The notes under the pieces: model-generated | Database searches by the model: none | What the model saw: the letters and a program-made list of their open reading frames with translations, nothing else | What the model was told of the DNA's origin: nothing | In this document: positions 7,937 to 17,247 of the stretch, piece after piece | Position numbering within the stretch: the first letter of the stretch is position 1 | Layout: every line of letters starts with the position of its first letter | Assembly: GCA_017554745.1 (NCBI GenBank) | Contig: JAFZHS010000013.1 | Span: 262,713-326,712 of the forward strand | DNA length: 64,000 nt | Source of the DNA: Clostridiales bacterium | Lineage (GTDB): Bacteria > Bacillota > Clostridia > Saccharofermentanales > Saccharofermentanaceae | Reading direction: 5' to 3' | Made by a program: the position numbers and the translations under genes

Positions 7937-9292
7937 ATGGGTAAATACTTTGGTACTGACGGCTTCAGAGGAGAAGCCAACAAAGCACTCACCGCGCAGA
8001 AAGCTTTCCAGGTAGGAAGATATATCGGCTGGTATTACGGCCAGATGCACGATGACAAGAGAGCAAGGATCATTATCGGCAAGGACACAAGAAGAAGCTC
8101 TTACATGCTCGAGGCAGCGCTTACTGCCGGAATCACTTCTTCGGGATCCGATGCTTATCTGCTTCACGTTACAACGACTCCTTCAGTCTCATACTGCTGC
8201 AGAACAGACGGTTTTGACTGCGGAATCATGATCTCCGCATCCCACAATCCTTTCTATGACAACGGCATCAAGATCATGCGTGCCAACGGCCAGAAGATCG
8301 AAGCAGAGATCGAAGAGAAGATCGAGGCTTACATCGACGGCGAGATCGAGGATATCCCTCTTGCCGAGCGCGAGGCTATCGGCAACGTAGTCGACTACGC
8401 TTCAGGACGCAACAGATACATCGGATATCTTATGACGATCCCGACAAGAGCTTTCAACGGCATGAAGGTCGGCCTTGACTGCGCAAACGGCGCTTCATGG
8501 AACATCGCAAGATCTGTTTTCGAGGCTTTGGGCGCTAAGGTTTACATCATTAATAACCAGCCTGACGGTCTTAATATCAATACAAACTGCGGTTCGACAC
8601 ACATCGACAACCTCAAGAAATTTGTTCTTGATAACGGACTTAACGTTGGCTTTGCATATGACGGCGACGCTGACAGATGTCTTGCAGTTGACGAGCTCGG
8701 CAACGAGGTAAACGGCGACCAGATCATGTATCTGTGCGGCAAGTACATGAAGGAGACAGGCCGCTTGGACGGCAATACGATCGTTACGACCATCATGAGC
8801 AACATGGGTCTTTACAAGGCTTGCGAGGCTATCGGCATCCGTACGGAGAAGACAGCCGTAGGCGACAAGTATGTAGCTGAGAACATGATGGCTAACGGCT
8901 TCATGATCGGTGGCGAGCAATCCGGACACATCATTTTCGCCAAGTATGCTACGACAGGCGACGGAATCCTCACATCTCTCATGGTCCTCATGACCATGCT
9001 CGAGAAGAAGCTCCCTCTGTCAATGCTCGCAGGCGAGATGAAGATGTTCCCCCAGTGCCTCAAGAACGTTGTTGTTAAGGATAAGGAGGAAGCACAGAAG
9101 AATCCCATAGTCCTTAAGGCAGTTGAAGAGGTTACGAAGGCTTTAGGCAGCGACGGCAGGATCCTTCTCAGGGCATCCGGCACAGAGCCCAAGATCCGTG
9201 TCATGGTCGAGGCCAAGACGGATGAGATCTGTGAAGAGAACGTTGACAAGGTCATCGCAGTCATCAAAGAACAGGGCCTTATGGCAGATTAA
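7937..9292 (+). CDS. glmM: phosphoglucosamine mutase
   Basis: GlmM interconverts glucosamine-6-phosphate and glucosamine-1-phosphate for UDP-GlcNAc and cell-wall synthesis. The start has the typical GKYFGTDGFRG. The phosphoserine loop ISASHNP, the metal loop DGDADRC, the sugar loop GGEQSGH and the phosphate-binding RASGTEPKIRVMVE are all present. At 451 residues it is full length. The ATG at 7937 follows AAAAGGCGG. A TAAAAT element lies at 7901-7906 but the -35 spacing is short. nagB follows after 70 bases, so the pair controls the fate of glucosamine-6-phosphate. Confidence 0.96.
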   Translation: MGKYFGTDGFRGEANKALTAQKAFQVGRYIGWYYGQMHDDKRARIIIGKDTRRSSYMLEAALTAGITSSGSDAYLLHVTTTPSVSYCCRTDGFDCGIMISASHNPFYDNGIKIMRANGQKIEAEIEEKIEAYIDGEIEDIPLAEREAIGNVVDYASGRNRYIGYLMTIPTRAFNGMKVGLDCANGASWNIARSVFEALGAKVYIINNQPDGLNINTNCGSTHIDNLKKFVLDNGLNVGFAYDGDADRCLAVDELGNEVNGDQIMYLCGKYMKETGRLDGNTIVTTIMSNMGLYKACEAIGIRTEKTAVGDKYVAENMMANGFMIGGEQSGHIIFAKYATTGDGILTSLMVLMTMLEKKLPLSMLAGEMKMFPQCLKNVVVKDKEEAQKNPIVLKAVEEVTKALGSDGRILLRASGTEPKIRVMVEAKTDEICEENVDKVIAVIKEQGLMAD

Positions 9293-9362
9293 TGAATATT
9301 ACAGCTTCGTGTGGATTCCATGCGGAGCTGTTTTAGATACTGAATAAACAGGAGATGGAATT

Positions 9363-10112
9363 ATGAGAGTTATCAGAAAAAGTAACTATGAAGAAGCTTC
9401 AATGGCATGCGCTGAGCTCATCGCTTCGCAGATCAGATTAAAGCCCGACTGCAAGATCGGTCTTGCTACAGGATCTACACCTATCGGTACTTACAAGGAT
9501 CTCGTAGAAATGTATAAGGCAGGAAGCCTTGATTTCTCCAAGGTAACATCAGCTAACCTTGACGAGTACAGAGGTTTGGGCGGAGATCACGACCAGTCTT
9601 ACAGATATTTCATGAACACCAACCTGTTCGATCACGTAAACATCGACAAGAGCAAGACATATGTACCTGACGGACTTGAAGCAGATGCAGTCAAGGCTTG
9701 CACAGATTACGATAAGATCCTTGAGTCATTGGGCCACTTGGACATCCAGCTCCTCGGTATCGGCGGAGACGGACACATCGGCTTCAATGAGCCTGCTGAC
9801 GCTTTCTGCGTTAATACACAGTGCATCGATCTTGAGAACCAGACGATCCAGGACAACGCAAGACTTTTCTTCAACGGTGATCTCGATGCTGTTCCTACAC
9901 AGGCTTACACAATGGGCATCGGTTACATCATGAAGTCCACGACCGTTATCCTCATGGCTACAGGCGCAGGCAAGAGAGGAATCGTCGAGAAGGCATTCTG
10001 CGGCCCTGTTACTCCTCAGGTTCCTGCATCCATCCTCCAGCTTCACCCGAACGTAGTAGTTATCGGTGACGAGGCTGCTATCTCTGACGCTGTTGTCGCA
10101 GCTGCAAAGTAA
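9363..10112 (+). CDS. nagB: glucosamine-6-phosphate deaminase
   Basis: NagB converts glucosamine-6-phosphate to fructose-6-phosphate and ammonia, sending amino sugars into glycolysis. Visible family motifs are LATGSTPIGTYK near the N terminus, the LDEYRGL loop, the active-site stretch GIGGDGHIGFNEP, and LMATGAGK near the C terminus. The length (249 residues) is normal. The start has AGGAG shortly upstream. It lies downstream of glmM on the same strand and ahead of a terminator, so the two may form an operon with opposite uses of the same sugar phosphate. Confidence 0.95.
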   Translation: MRVIRKSNYEEASMACAELIASQIRLKPDCKIGLATGSTPIGTYKDLVEMYKAGSLDFSKVTSANLDEYRGLGGDHDQSYRYFMNTNLFDHVNIDKSKTYVPDGLEADAVKACTDYDKILESLGHLDIQLLGIGGDGHIGFNEPADAFCVNTQCIDLENQTIQDNARLFFNGDLDAVPTQAYTMGIGYIMKSTTVILMATGAGKRGIVEKAFCGPVTPQVPASILQLHPNVVVIGDEAAISDAVVAAAK

Positions 10113-10136
10113 AAGATTACTAAAAAAGTATCAAAG

Positions 10137-10166
10137 AAGGCTGTCCTCCGGGGCAGCCTTTCTTTT
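10137..10166 (+). terminator. intrinsic terminator after nagB
   Basis: A ten-base stem AAGGCTGTCC (10137-10146) and GGGCAGCCTT (10151-10160) with one G-T pair and a four-base loop, followed by TCTTTT. Confidence 0.85.
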
Positions 10167-10175
10167 CGAAAACAT

Positions 10176-10204
10176 TTGCGTATAAAAACAATCAAGTTTA
10201 TAAT
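10176..10204 (+). promoter_or_regulatory. promoter of the 2-oxoacid:ferredoxin oxidoreductase operon
   Basis: TTGCGT (10176-10181), a 17-base spacer and a perfect TATAAT (10199-10204), 53 bases before the GTG start of the ferredoxin-type subunit and directly after the nagB terminator. Confidence 0.6.
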
Positions 10205-10257
10205 ATGACGATAATTTTAGCGTATTAAACACGCGCGATGATTTTAGGAGGTTTTTC

Positions 10258-10473
10258 GTGGCAAAAGGTAAGACAACTTTTAACGAGAATCTGTGCAAGG
10301 GCTGCGGACTTTGTGTTGCAGCTTGTCCTAAGAAAATCCTCGAGCTTGACAAGACAAGGCTTAACGCCAAGGGTTATCACCCCGCCACATGCGTAAATCC
10401 CGATGAGTGCATCGGTTGTGCTTTCTGCGCTACGCAGTGCCCGGACGTTGTAATCACTGTTGAGCGTTTCTGA
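10258..10473 (+). CDS. vorD: 2-oxoacid:ferredoxin oxidoreductase, delta (2x[4Fe-4S]) subunit
   Basis: A 71-residue ferredoxin-like subunit with two four-cysteine motifs, CKGCGLCVAACP and CIGCAFCATQCP, each binding a [4Fe-4S] cluster that passes electrons from the oxidoreductase to ferredoxin. The start is GTG at 10258 with GGAGG nine bases upstream. It is the first gene of a four-gene operon whose other members are the alpha, beta and gamma subunits. Substrate specificity (branched-chain 2-oxoacid or 2-oxoglutarate) is set by the other subunits; vorD rather than korD is inferred from the type of alpha subunit. Confidence 0.88.
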   Translation: MAKGKTTFNENLCKGCGLCVAACPKKILELDKTRLNAKGYHPATCVNPDECIGCAFCATQCPDVVITVERF

Positions 10474-10489
10474 TCGGGAGGGAGTTTTT

Positions 10490-11581
10490 ATGGCACAGAA
10501 AAGAGTACTGATGAAAGGCAATGAGGTCATTGCCGAGGCAGCTATCAGAGCAGGCTGCCGCAACTATTTCGGTTACCCGATTACACCTCAGACGGAAGTC
10601 ATGCATTATATGGCTAAGAAGATGGTCCAGGTCGGCGGTAACTTCGTTCAGGCCGAGTCTGAGCTTGCAGCTATCAACATGGTTTACGGTGCTGCTGCAG
10701 CAGGATTCAGGGTTATGACATCTTCTTCCTCTCCGGGAATCTCCCTCAAGCAGGAAGGTATCTCTTACATTGCAGGTGCTGAGCTTCCTGCAGTCGTAGT
10801 AAATATCGTAAGAGCCGGCCCGGGTCTTGGCGGCATCCAGCCTGCACAGGGCGACTATTTCCAGGCTACAAAGGGCGGCGGACACGGTGACTACAGAAAC
10901 ATCGTTATCGCACCTGCTTCTGTTCAGGAGCTTTATGAGCTCGTTGTTGAAGCATTCAACCTCGCTGATAAGTACAGAATGACCTGCATGATCGTAGGCG
11001 ACGGTACTTTGGGCCAGATGATGGAGCCTGTTGCTTTCCGTGACGAAGAGCCTATCGAGACTATCGAGAAGCCCTGGGCAGCTTGCGGAAGAAAGGGTGA
11101 CTCTTTCCACCACACAGTAACTTCCATCTACATCGATCCTGATGTCCTCGAGAAGAAGAACCTTGAACTCCAGGACAAGTACAAGATCGTTGAGGCTAAC
11201 GAAGTACGCTATGAAGCAATCAACATGGAGGATGCTGAGATCGTTATCACGGCTTTCGCCACATGCTCCAGAATCTGCAGAAACGTTATCCGTCAGGCAG
11301 CTGAGCTTGGCATCAAGGTCGGCATGATCCGTCCTATCACTCTCTGGCCGTTCCCTTACAAGGCAATCTCTGAAGCAGCAGATATGTCCAGCGTAAAGGC
11401 ATTCCTTGACGTTGAGCTCAACGCAGGTCAGATGATCGAAGACGTAAGACTCGGCGCTAACGGCAAGAAGCCCGTTTATTTCCACGGCAGACTCGGAGGA
11501 AATCTCCCGATGCAGAAGGAAATCCTCGACAAGATCGTTGCGATCCACGAGGGAAAGATCACAGAAGGAGGTAATTTCTGA
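10490..11581 (+). CDS. vorB: 2-oxoacid:ferredoxin oxidoreductase, alpha subunit (VorB type)
   Basis: This subunit carries the pyrimidine-binding half of the thiamine-diphosphate site. It oxidises a 2-oxoacid to the acyl-CoA with ferredoxin as acceptor. Typical stretches are GYPITPQTE, QAESELAAINMVYGAAAAG, TSSSSPGISL and RAGPGLGGIQPAQGD. It most resembles the short 3-methyl-2-oxobutanoate (valine-derived) oxidoreductase subunit VorB; a 2-oxoglutarate enzyme is the alternative. The ATG at 10490 has GGGAGGGAG just upstream and is preferred to the in-frame TTG at 10460 inside vorD. It overlaps vorA by one base. Confidence 0.92.
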   Translation: MAQKRVLMKGNEVIAEAAIRAGCRNYFGYPITPQTEVMHYMAKKMVQVGGNFVQAESELAAINMVYGAAAAGFRVMTSSSSPGISLKQEGISYIAGAELPAVVVNIVRAGPGLGGIQPAQGDYFQATKGGGHGDYRNIVIAPASVQELYELVVEAFNLADKYRMTCMIVGDGTLGQMMEPVAFRDEEPIETIEKPWAACGRKGDSFHHTVTSIYIDPDVLEKKNLELQDKYKIVEANEVRYEAINMEDAEIVITAFATCSRICRNVIRQAAELGIKVGMIRPITLWPFPYKAISEAADMSSVKAFLDVELNAGQMIEDVRLGANGKKPVYFHGRLGGNLPMQKEILDKIVAIHEGKITEGGNF

Positions 11582-12405
11582 TGGCTGTAGTTTTCGAACC
11601 CACAAAAGGCCTTACAGATAAGCCTTTCCATTATTGTCCCGGCTGCTGCCACGGCATCATCCACAGACTCGTCGCAGAGACTCTTGTAGCAAATGATGCT
11701 CTTGAGACAGCTGTAGGCGTTGCATCCGTAGGATGTACTTACAACTCATATGAATACATCGCTTGCGACATGGTCCAGGCAGCTCACGGAAGAGCACCTG
11801 CCGTTGCAACAGGTATCAAGAGAAACCTGAAGGACAGCTTCGTCTTCACATATCAGGGAGACGGCGACCTCGCATCCATCGGTACAGCTGAGATCGTTCA
11901 TGCTGCCGCAAGAAGCGAGAATATCACGGTTATCTTCGTAAACAACGCAGTTTACGGCATGACATCAGGCCAGATGGCTCCTACGACACTCGTAGGCCAG
12001 GTTACAACAACATCTCCCTGGGGCCGTGATCCTTCTTATCAGGGTTATCCTATCAACGTTTCCGAGTTCTTATCCAATCTCGCAGGCGCTGCTTACATCG
12101 AGCGTGTTTGCGTTACAGACTTTAAGAACATCCAGAACGCAAAGAGAGCTATCCAGAAGGCATTCAATGTCCAAAAGAACAAGCTCGGTTTCTCTCTCGT
12201 AGAAGTCCTTTCCACATGCCCTACAAACTGGGGTAAGGAGCCGCTGGCTGCTATGGAATGGCTTAAGGAGAACATGGAAAAGCAGTATCCGTTAGGATGC
12301 TACAAGGGCGCTGATATCACATTCGATGCTGACGGCAAGTATGTTTCAGGCGCTATCCCTGCAACTTCAAACAACTGCGTTAACGTTGGGGAGGTGAAGA
12401 AATGA
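11581..12405 (+). CDS. vorA: 2-oxoacid:ferredoxin oxidoreductase, beta (thiamine-diphosphate) subunit
   Basis: The beta subunit binds thiamine diphosphate and Mg. The motif begins at GDGDLASIG and runs on to VNNAVYGMTSGQMAPTT, the usual TPP-binding pattern. CPGCCHG near residues 18-24 and other cysteines suggest an iron-sulfur ligand site, as in related enzymes. At 274 residues the length is normal. The gene starts inside TGATG at the end of vorB and ends in an ATGA overlap with vorC, so all subunits are probably made in equal amounts. Confidence 0.92.
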   Translation: MAVVFEPTKGLTDKPFHYCPGCCHGIIHRLVAETLVANDALETAVGVASVGCTYNSYEYIACDMVQAAHGRAPAVATGIKRNLKDSFVFTYQGDGDLASIGTAEIVHAAARSENITVIFVNNAVYGMTSGQMAPTTLVGQVTTTSPWGRDPSYQGYPINVSEFLSNLAGAAYIERVCVTDFKNIQNAKRAIQKAFNVQKNKLGFSLVEVLSTCPTNWGKEPLAAMEWLKENMEKQYPLGCYKGADITFDADGKYVSGAIPATSNNCVNVGEVKK

Positions 12406-12941
12406 TTGATTTCTCTGTAATTTTTGCCGGATTCGGCGGTCAGGGAATCCTCTCCGCAGGCAAGATGGCAGCAGAAGCTGCTCTTTACGAAGGCAAGGAA
12501 GTATCCTGGTTCCCTTCATACGGACCTGAGATGCGCGGCGGTACGGCTAACTGTTCCGTAGTATTCTCAGATGAGCCTATCGGATCACCCGTAGTTAACG
12601 ACGCAGACGTTGTTATCTGCCTCAACCAGCCTTCAATGGAGAAGTTCGAGAAGCAGTTAAAGCCCGGCGCTTTGATGATCCTCGATTCTTCCCTCATCAA
12701 GACAAGACCTGAAAGAACAGATATCAAGGTCATTGCTATGGAAGCATCCGACATCGCTTCCGAGCTCGGCAAGATGATGTTCGCTCCTATCACAATGCTC
12801 GGCTGCATGGCTACCGCTACAGGCTGTTTCTCAAGAGATTCTTTCGAGAAGTCCCTTTATGAGATCCTTCCTGAGAGAAAACACAACCTCATTCCCATCA
12901 ACATGGAAGCATTCGACAGAGGCGCAGCTTTCGCTAAGTAA
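12402..12941 (+). CDS. vorC: 2-oxoacid:ferredoxin oxidoreductase, gamma subunit
   Basis: The gamma subunit supplies the CoA-binding part of the enzyme. It has the typical start FAGFGGQGILSAGK and then FPSYGPEMRGGTANC. The length of 179 residues is normal for a free-standing gamma subunit. It overlaps vorA by four bases (ATGA) and ends the operon ahead of a clear terminator. In amino-acid fermenting or fibre-degrading Clostridia such enzymes either oxidise branched 2-oxoacids or run backwards to make amino acids; the sequence cannot decide between these. Confidence 0.92.
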   Translation: MIDFSVIFAGFGGQGILSAGKMAAEAALYEGKEVSWFPSYGPEMRGGTANCSVVFSDEPIGSPVVNDADVVICLNQPSMEKFEKQLKPGALMILDSSLIKTRPERTDIKVIAMEASDIASELGKMMFAPITMLGCMATATGCFSRDSFEKSLYEILPERKHNLIPINMEAFDRGAAFAK

Positions 12942-12963
12942 TTGCGGTTTTGAATGTAATAAG

Positions 12964-12995
12964 AAAAGGAGTTGCTTCACGCAGCTCCTTTTTTA
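12964..12995 (+). terminator. intrinsic terminator after vorC
   Basis: An 11-base stem AAAGGAGTTGC (12965-12975) and GCAGCTCCTTT (12981-12991) with one G-T pair, a five-base loop and a T run. Confidence 0.92.
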
Positions 12996-13020
12996 TTGTC
13001 TCTAAACCTCTTGCCGGCAA

Positions 13021-13554
13021 TCAGTCGAATGTGTAAAGCTCAGCTTTTCCGTTCTCGATGATGATGTAAGACGGCTTTGTATCTTCCTTGGAAATTGAAG
13101 GTGAGCCCGGGTTCATGTAGCGGATCTTACGGCCGTCTTCGTAATCCCAGATGATGTCCCCTGCGACATGTGTATGACCTGTCAGAAGTATTGCATTTTC
13201 AGGCATTACAGAAGGGAGGTTCATCGGGTTGTAGATATGTCCGTGGGTTACAAAGAATGTAGTTCCTTCGTCAACAAGATAAATGTAATCGGCCATGATA
13301 GGGAACTTTAAGACCATCTGGTCGACTTCGGTATCGCAGTTGCCGCGAACGGCAAGGATCTTATCAGCATAGTTATTCAGTATCCCGATGACTTTCTTGG
13401 GCTCATAGTGAGCGGGGAGGTCGTTTCTCGGGCCGTGGTAGAGGATATCTCCCAAAAGTACGAGCTTCTCCGCGCCGCTTGCCAGAAAAGCGTCAATAAT
13501 GCGCTGTGCCCAGTATGAATCGCCGTGAATGTCTGATGCTACAAAATATATCAT
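13021..13554 (-). CDS. yfcE: YfcE/MJ0936-type metallophosphodiesterase
   Basis: A small calcineurin-like phosphoesterase. The metal-binding motifs are all visible: SDIHGD, LLGDILYHG, RGNCDTE, THGH and TGHTH. Relatives hydrolyse phosphodiesters in the test tube; the natural substrate is unknown. The ATG at 13554 (MIYFVASDIHG) with AAGAGGT upstream is preferred to an in-frame ATG at 13626, which would add 24 residues not seen in the family. It is convergent with the vor operon and divergent from glgB. Confidence 0.9.
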   Translation of the reverse strand: MIYFVASDIHGDSYWAQRIIDAFLASGAEKLVLLGDILYHGPRNDLPAHYEPKKVIGILNNYADKILAVRGNCDTEVDQMVLKFPIMADYIYLVDEGTTFFVTHGHIYNPMNLPSVMPENAILLTGHTHVAGDIIWDYEDGRKIRYMNPGSPSISKEDTKPSYIIIENGKAELYTFD

Positions 13555-13852
13555 GAGATGACCTCTTAGTCTTTTATTGCGAATAGAATAACACAGCAAA
13601 GCACAACTTTCGGGGTGTTTCGGCATTTTGTTTCAGAATGGATAGCAAGATGTGTTGAATGCAGAGCGAAAATTGACAACCTTCGTTAATAATGCACAAA
13701 ACAGAGGGCAAAAACACAACGCTTTTTGTATTTTCGGATGGTAAAATCTCTAATTTAGTTTATAATATCTGTTATTAAGGGGCATTGCCTCTGATTATTT
13801 GTGTGCTTATTTCCGGCACATATACAAAGGACAGGGAGGAAAGGCTACATCT
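13555..13852. other. intergenic region between yfcE and glgB
   Basis: About 300 bases without a gene, AT-rich between 13640 and 13790. It must hold the divergent promoters of yfcE and the glycogen operon. A perfect TATAAT lies at 13761-13766 but no good -35 is 16-18 bases away. A TTGACA at 13673-13678 has no matching -10. CAAAAA and TTTTTG arms near 13710-13730 could form a short hairpin. Confidence 0.4.
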
Positions 13853-15940
13853 ATGGATGCCGCTTATCTATTCAACAAAGGCGAGAATTATATGAGCTAC
13901 AAGTTCCTCGGCGCTCATCCTTATGAGGACGAGAACGGCAAGGGCTTTATATTCCGCGTGTGGGCTCCGAATGCAAGAATGGTCAGCGTTATGGGCGACT
14001 TCAACGATTGGGATCCCAACGGCTGCCAGATGTTTATGCTCGGCAAGACCGGCATTTGGGAGCAGAAGGTTCCCGAAGCGAGGCAGTGGGACCGCTATAA
14101 GTACAGAGTCATAGGCGCTGACAACAGGATCTATGAGAAGGGTGATCCTTTCGCAAGGCATTTCGAGACCAGACCCAACAACGCTTCCATCATATACGAT
14201 CCCGATGATTATATCTGGAATGACGACGAGTTCGTAAAGAACAGAACTGATGCCCTGGCTCCTAAGCCGATCAACATCTATGAGCTCCATTTAGGCTCCT
14301 GGAGAAGACATCCGGACGGTAATTTCTTCACATACAGGGAACTGGCTATAGATCTTGCAGATTACTGCAAGAAGATGCACTACACTCATATTGAGCTTAT
14401 GCCTATCCTGGAGCACCCTCTTGATGATTCATGGGGCTATCAGGTAACGGGATACTATGCGGTTACCTCAAGATTCGGCACGCCTGCCGACTTCAAGTTC
14501 ATGGTAGACGTCCTTCACCAGAACGGCATCTCCGTACTCCTTGACTGGGTACCGGCTCATTTCCCTAAGAACATGGAAGGTCTTGTCAGATTTGACGGCA
14601 CGCCTTGTTATGAATATGCGGATCCCAGGATCGGCGAGCACAGAGAGTGGGGTACTTATGTTTTCGATTACTCCAAGAATGAAGTGCTCTCGTTCCTTAT
14701 CTCCAATGCGGTTTACTGGATCGACGAATTCCATCTGGACGGAATCCGCGTAGACGCAGTATCTTCAATGCTCTACAGGGATTACGGCAGAAACCAGTAT
14801 ATTCCGAATAAGTACGGCGGCAATGAGAATCTTGAGGCTATCGAATTCTTCAAGAGACTTAACTCCATCATCCGCAAGAACTATCCTTACGCAATGATCG
14901 TTGCCGAAGAATCAACTGCATGGCCTAAGGTATCCCATCCCGTTGAAGAGGGAGGCCTCGGCTTCACACATAAGTGGAACATGGGCTGGATGCACGATAC
15001 TCTCGATTATTTCTCCACAGACTCCTACGCAAGGGGCTGGCATCACGATGAGTTCTGCTTCTCGATGATGTATGCATTCGCAGAGAATTACATCCTGAGC
15101 CTTTCACATGACGAAGTAGTTCACGGCAAGCACTCCCTTATCGATAAGATGCCCGGCGATATCTGGAGAAAGTTCGCTTCCCTCAGATCAATGATGCTCT
15201 ATCAGATCAGCCATCCGGGCGCAAAATTAAACTTCATGGGCGCTGAATTCGGCCAGTTCATCGAATGGCGTTTCTATGAACAGCTCGAGTGGTTCTTGCT
15301 TGATTACGAATCACACCGTCTGCTCCAGAGCTTCAACAGCGAGCTCAACAAGTTCTATATCGAGCATCCGCAGATGTGGGCAGACGACCATACATGGGCG
15401 GGCTTCGAATGGATCGCAGCAGACGACACGAAGAACAATGTGTTCGTCTACAAGAGATCCTGCCCTGATCCCAAGCTCAACGATATCTATGTAGCTCTCA
15501 ACATGGTGCCCCAGCCTCTCGAAGGCTATGAGATGCCTGTTTATGAGCTCGGCACATACAAGATCGTCTTCAACACGGACGACATGTGCCACGGCGGTTC
15601 GGGTTATCCGACGGCAACCGATATGAACGGGTGCTTTGAAGCGATCGACGAGCCCTTAAACGGCAAGCCTTACAAGGTAAGGATCAACCTTCCGCCTCTT
15701 GCAGGTATCTACTTCATGAAGGTCAAGGACCCTGCAAAGAAGAAGGCTAAGAAACCTGCCGCTAAGACGTCTTCCGCAAAGCCCGCCGCAAAGAAAGCAG
15801 CAAAGCCTGCCGCAAAGAAGACCACAAAGACAGCAGCAAAGGCTGGGACCAAGCCTGCTGCCAAAAAGCCTGCAAAGAAGCCTGCAGCCAAGAAAGCCGC
15901 AGCTCCCAAGAAGGCTGACACAAAAGCAAATAAAAAGTAA
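13853..15940 (+). CDS. glgB: 1,4-alpha-glucan branching enzyme with a Lys/Ala/Pro-rich tail
   Basis: GlgB cuts alpha-1,4 glucan and rejoins the piece as an alpha-1,6 branch. An N-terminal CBM48-type domain (FRVWAPNARMVSVMGDFNDW) precedes the GH13 barrel, with catalytic Asp in GIRVDAVSS, Glu in IVAEEST and Asp in LSHDEVVHGKHS. After the all-beta C domain comes a tail of about 70 residues made of AAKKPAAK-type repeats, not normal for GlgB. The ATG at 13853 is chosen with GGGAGGA 13 bases upstream; an in-frame start at 13799 lacks support. First gene of the glycogen operon. Confidence 0.95.
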   Translation: MDAAYLFNKGENYMSYKFLGAHPYEDENGKGFIFRVWAPNARMVSVMGDFNDWDPNGCQMFMLGKTGIWEQKVPEARQWDRYKYRVIGADNRIYEKGDPFARHFETRPNNASIIYDPDDYIWNDDEFVKNRTDALAPKPINIYELHLGSWRRHPDGNFFTYRELAIDLADYCKKMHYTHIELMPILEHPLDDSWGYQVTGYYAVTSRFGTPADFKFMVDVLHQNGISVLLDWVPAHFPKNMEGLVRFDGTPCYEYADPRIGEHREWGTYVFDYSKNEVLSFLISNAVYWIDEFHLDGIRVDAVSSMLYRDYGRNQYIPNKYGGNENLEAIEFFKRLNSIIRKNYPYAMIVAEESTAWPKVSHPVEEGGLGFTHKWNMGWMHDTLDYFSTDSYARGWHHDEFCFSMMYAFAENYILSLSHDEVVHGKHSLIDKMPGDIWRKFASLRSMMLYQISHPGAKLNFMGAEFGQFIEWRFYEQLEWFLLDYESHRLLQSFNSELNKFYIEHPQMWADDHTWAGFEWIAADDTKNNVFVYKRSCPDPKLNDIYVALNMVPQPLEGYEMPVYELGTYKIVFNTDDMCHGGSGYPTATDMNGCFEAIDEPLNGKPYKVRINLPPLAGIYFMKVKDPAKKKAKKPAAKTSSAKPAAKKAAKPAAKKTTKTAAKAGTKPAAKKPAKKPAAKKAAAPKKADTKANKK

Positions 15941-15967
15941 AAAGCTCATATACGGAGGTAACTCATT

Positions 15968-17227
15968 ATGGCAAGAACTGAAGTCGTTGCGATGATACTC
16001 GCAGGAGGACAGGGAAGCAGACTCGGAGTGCTGACCAAGACGGTCGCAAAGCCGGCGGTACCCTTTGGAAGCCGTTACAGGATCATCGATTTCCCGCTCT
16101 CTAACTGTGTAAACTCAGGCATAGAGATCGTAGGTGTCCTTACTCAGTATCAGCCTCTGGCTCTTAACACTTACGTCGGTAACGGTCACCCATGGGACCT
16201 CGACAGAAATAATGCGGGCGCATATATCCTTCCGCCTTTCCAGAGCAATGCAGGCTCTGACTGGTATAAGGGAACGGCTAACGCTATCTACCAGAATATG
16301 AGCTTTATCGATGACAACGATCCCGAATACGTTGTTATCCTCTCAGGCGACCACATCTACAAGATGGATTACGCCGCAATGCTCAAATCACACATCGAAA
16401 AGGGCGCTGATGCCACGATCGCAGTTTATGAAGTACCGTGGGAAGAAGCTCCGAGATTCGGTATCCTCAACACCAAGGAAGAGGATGTTATCGAAGAGTT
16501 TGAAGAAAAGCCCGCTAATCCGAAGAGCAATCTCGCTTCCATGGGTGTTTACATCTTCACATGGAGCGTTTTGAGACAGGCTTTGATCGAAGACGAAGCT
16601 GATCCGAATTCAAATAATGACTTCGGTAAGAATATCGTCCCGAATCTCCTCTCACAAGGCAAGAAGCTCTGTGCTTACAGATTCTCCGGTTATTGGAAGG
16701 ACGTTGGAACGATCTCGTCTCTCTGGGAGACCAACATGGATATCCTTGATAAGCCTGAAGAGATCAACCTTGTCGACAGATCCTGGAAGATCTTCTCGAG
16801 GAACCCGGTTAAGCCTTCACACTTCATCGGCTCAGGTGCTAAAGTCAAGAATTCCGCTCTTACGGACGGCTGCCGTATCTTCGGTGACGTAGAGCATTCA
16901 GTTCTCTCCGAGTCTGTAATAGTCGAAAAGGGAGCTATCGTTAAGGACTGCGTTCTTATGCCGGGCGTTGTGGTCAAGGAAGGCGCACATATCGAGCGCT
17001 GCGTAATCGATCAGGGAACCGTTATCGGCAAAAACGTTCAGGCAGGAAGCTTCGTTGAGGGTGAAGGTCCTTATACGAATCACAAGATCTGTTCTGAAGG
17101 CATCTGCGTTTTCGAGCGCGGACTGACGATCAAGGAAGGCGCGGTAATACCGGCCAACAGCATGATCGATTCAGATCTGGAAGTTCCCGAAGACTGCAAG
17201 ATCATCGAGTCAAAATTCAGAGCATGA
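15968..17227 (+). CDS. glgC: glucose-1-phosphate adenylyltransferase, catalytic subunit
   Basis: GlgC makes ADP-glucose from ATP and glucose-1-phosphate, the committed step of glycogen synthesis. It has the nucleotide-binding start [14 protein letters not shown], then [25 protein letters not shown] in the active site and [10 protein letters not shown] for the sugar phosphate. A left-handed beta-helix of hexapeptide repeats fills the C-terminal third (about residues 290-400). GGAGG precedes the ATG. As in Bacillus, it is followed by glgD, so the enzyme is probably a GlgC/GlgD hetero-oligomer. Confidence 0.96.
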   Translation: MARTEVVAMILAGGQGSRLGVLTKTVAKPAVPFGSRYRIIDFPLSNCVNSGIEIVGVLTQYQPLALNTYVGNGHPWDLDRNNAGAYILPPFQSNAGSDWYKGTANAIYQNMSFIDDNDPEYVVILSGDHIYKMDYAAMLKSHIEKGADATIAVYEVPWEEAPRFGILNTKEEDVIEEFEEKPANPKSNLASMGVYIFTWSVLRQALIEDEADPNSNNDFGKNIVPNLLSQGKKLCAYRFSGYWKDVGTISSLWETNMDILDKPEEINLVDRSWKIFSRNPVKPSHFIGSGAKVKNSALTDGCRIFGDVEHSVLSESVIVEKGAIVKDCVLMPGVVVKEGAHIERCVIDQGTVIGKNVQAGSFVEGEGPYTNHKICSEGICVFERGLTIKEGAVIPANSMIDSDLEVPEDCKIIESKFRA

Positions 17228-17247
17228 GGTAAAGGAGATTAAGACAT

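Noticed and set aside
10460..10489. Upstream TTG start for vorB
   Set aside because: It lies within vorD, and GGGAGGGAG directly precedes the ATG at 10490.
10454..11605. 383-codon minus-strand frame
   Set aside because: It is wholly antisense to vorB, which has clear family motifs, and shows no recognisable domain.
13673..13678. TTGACA upstream of glgB
   Set aside because: No -10 element lies 16-18 bases downstream.
15656..15949. Leu/Cys/Gly-rich minus-strand frames opposite the glgB and glgA tails
   Set aside because: They are antisense readings of AAG/GCA-rich repeat DNA; the same artefact appears at 19638-20138.
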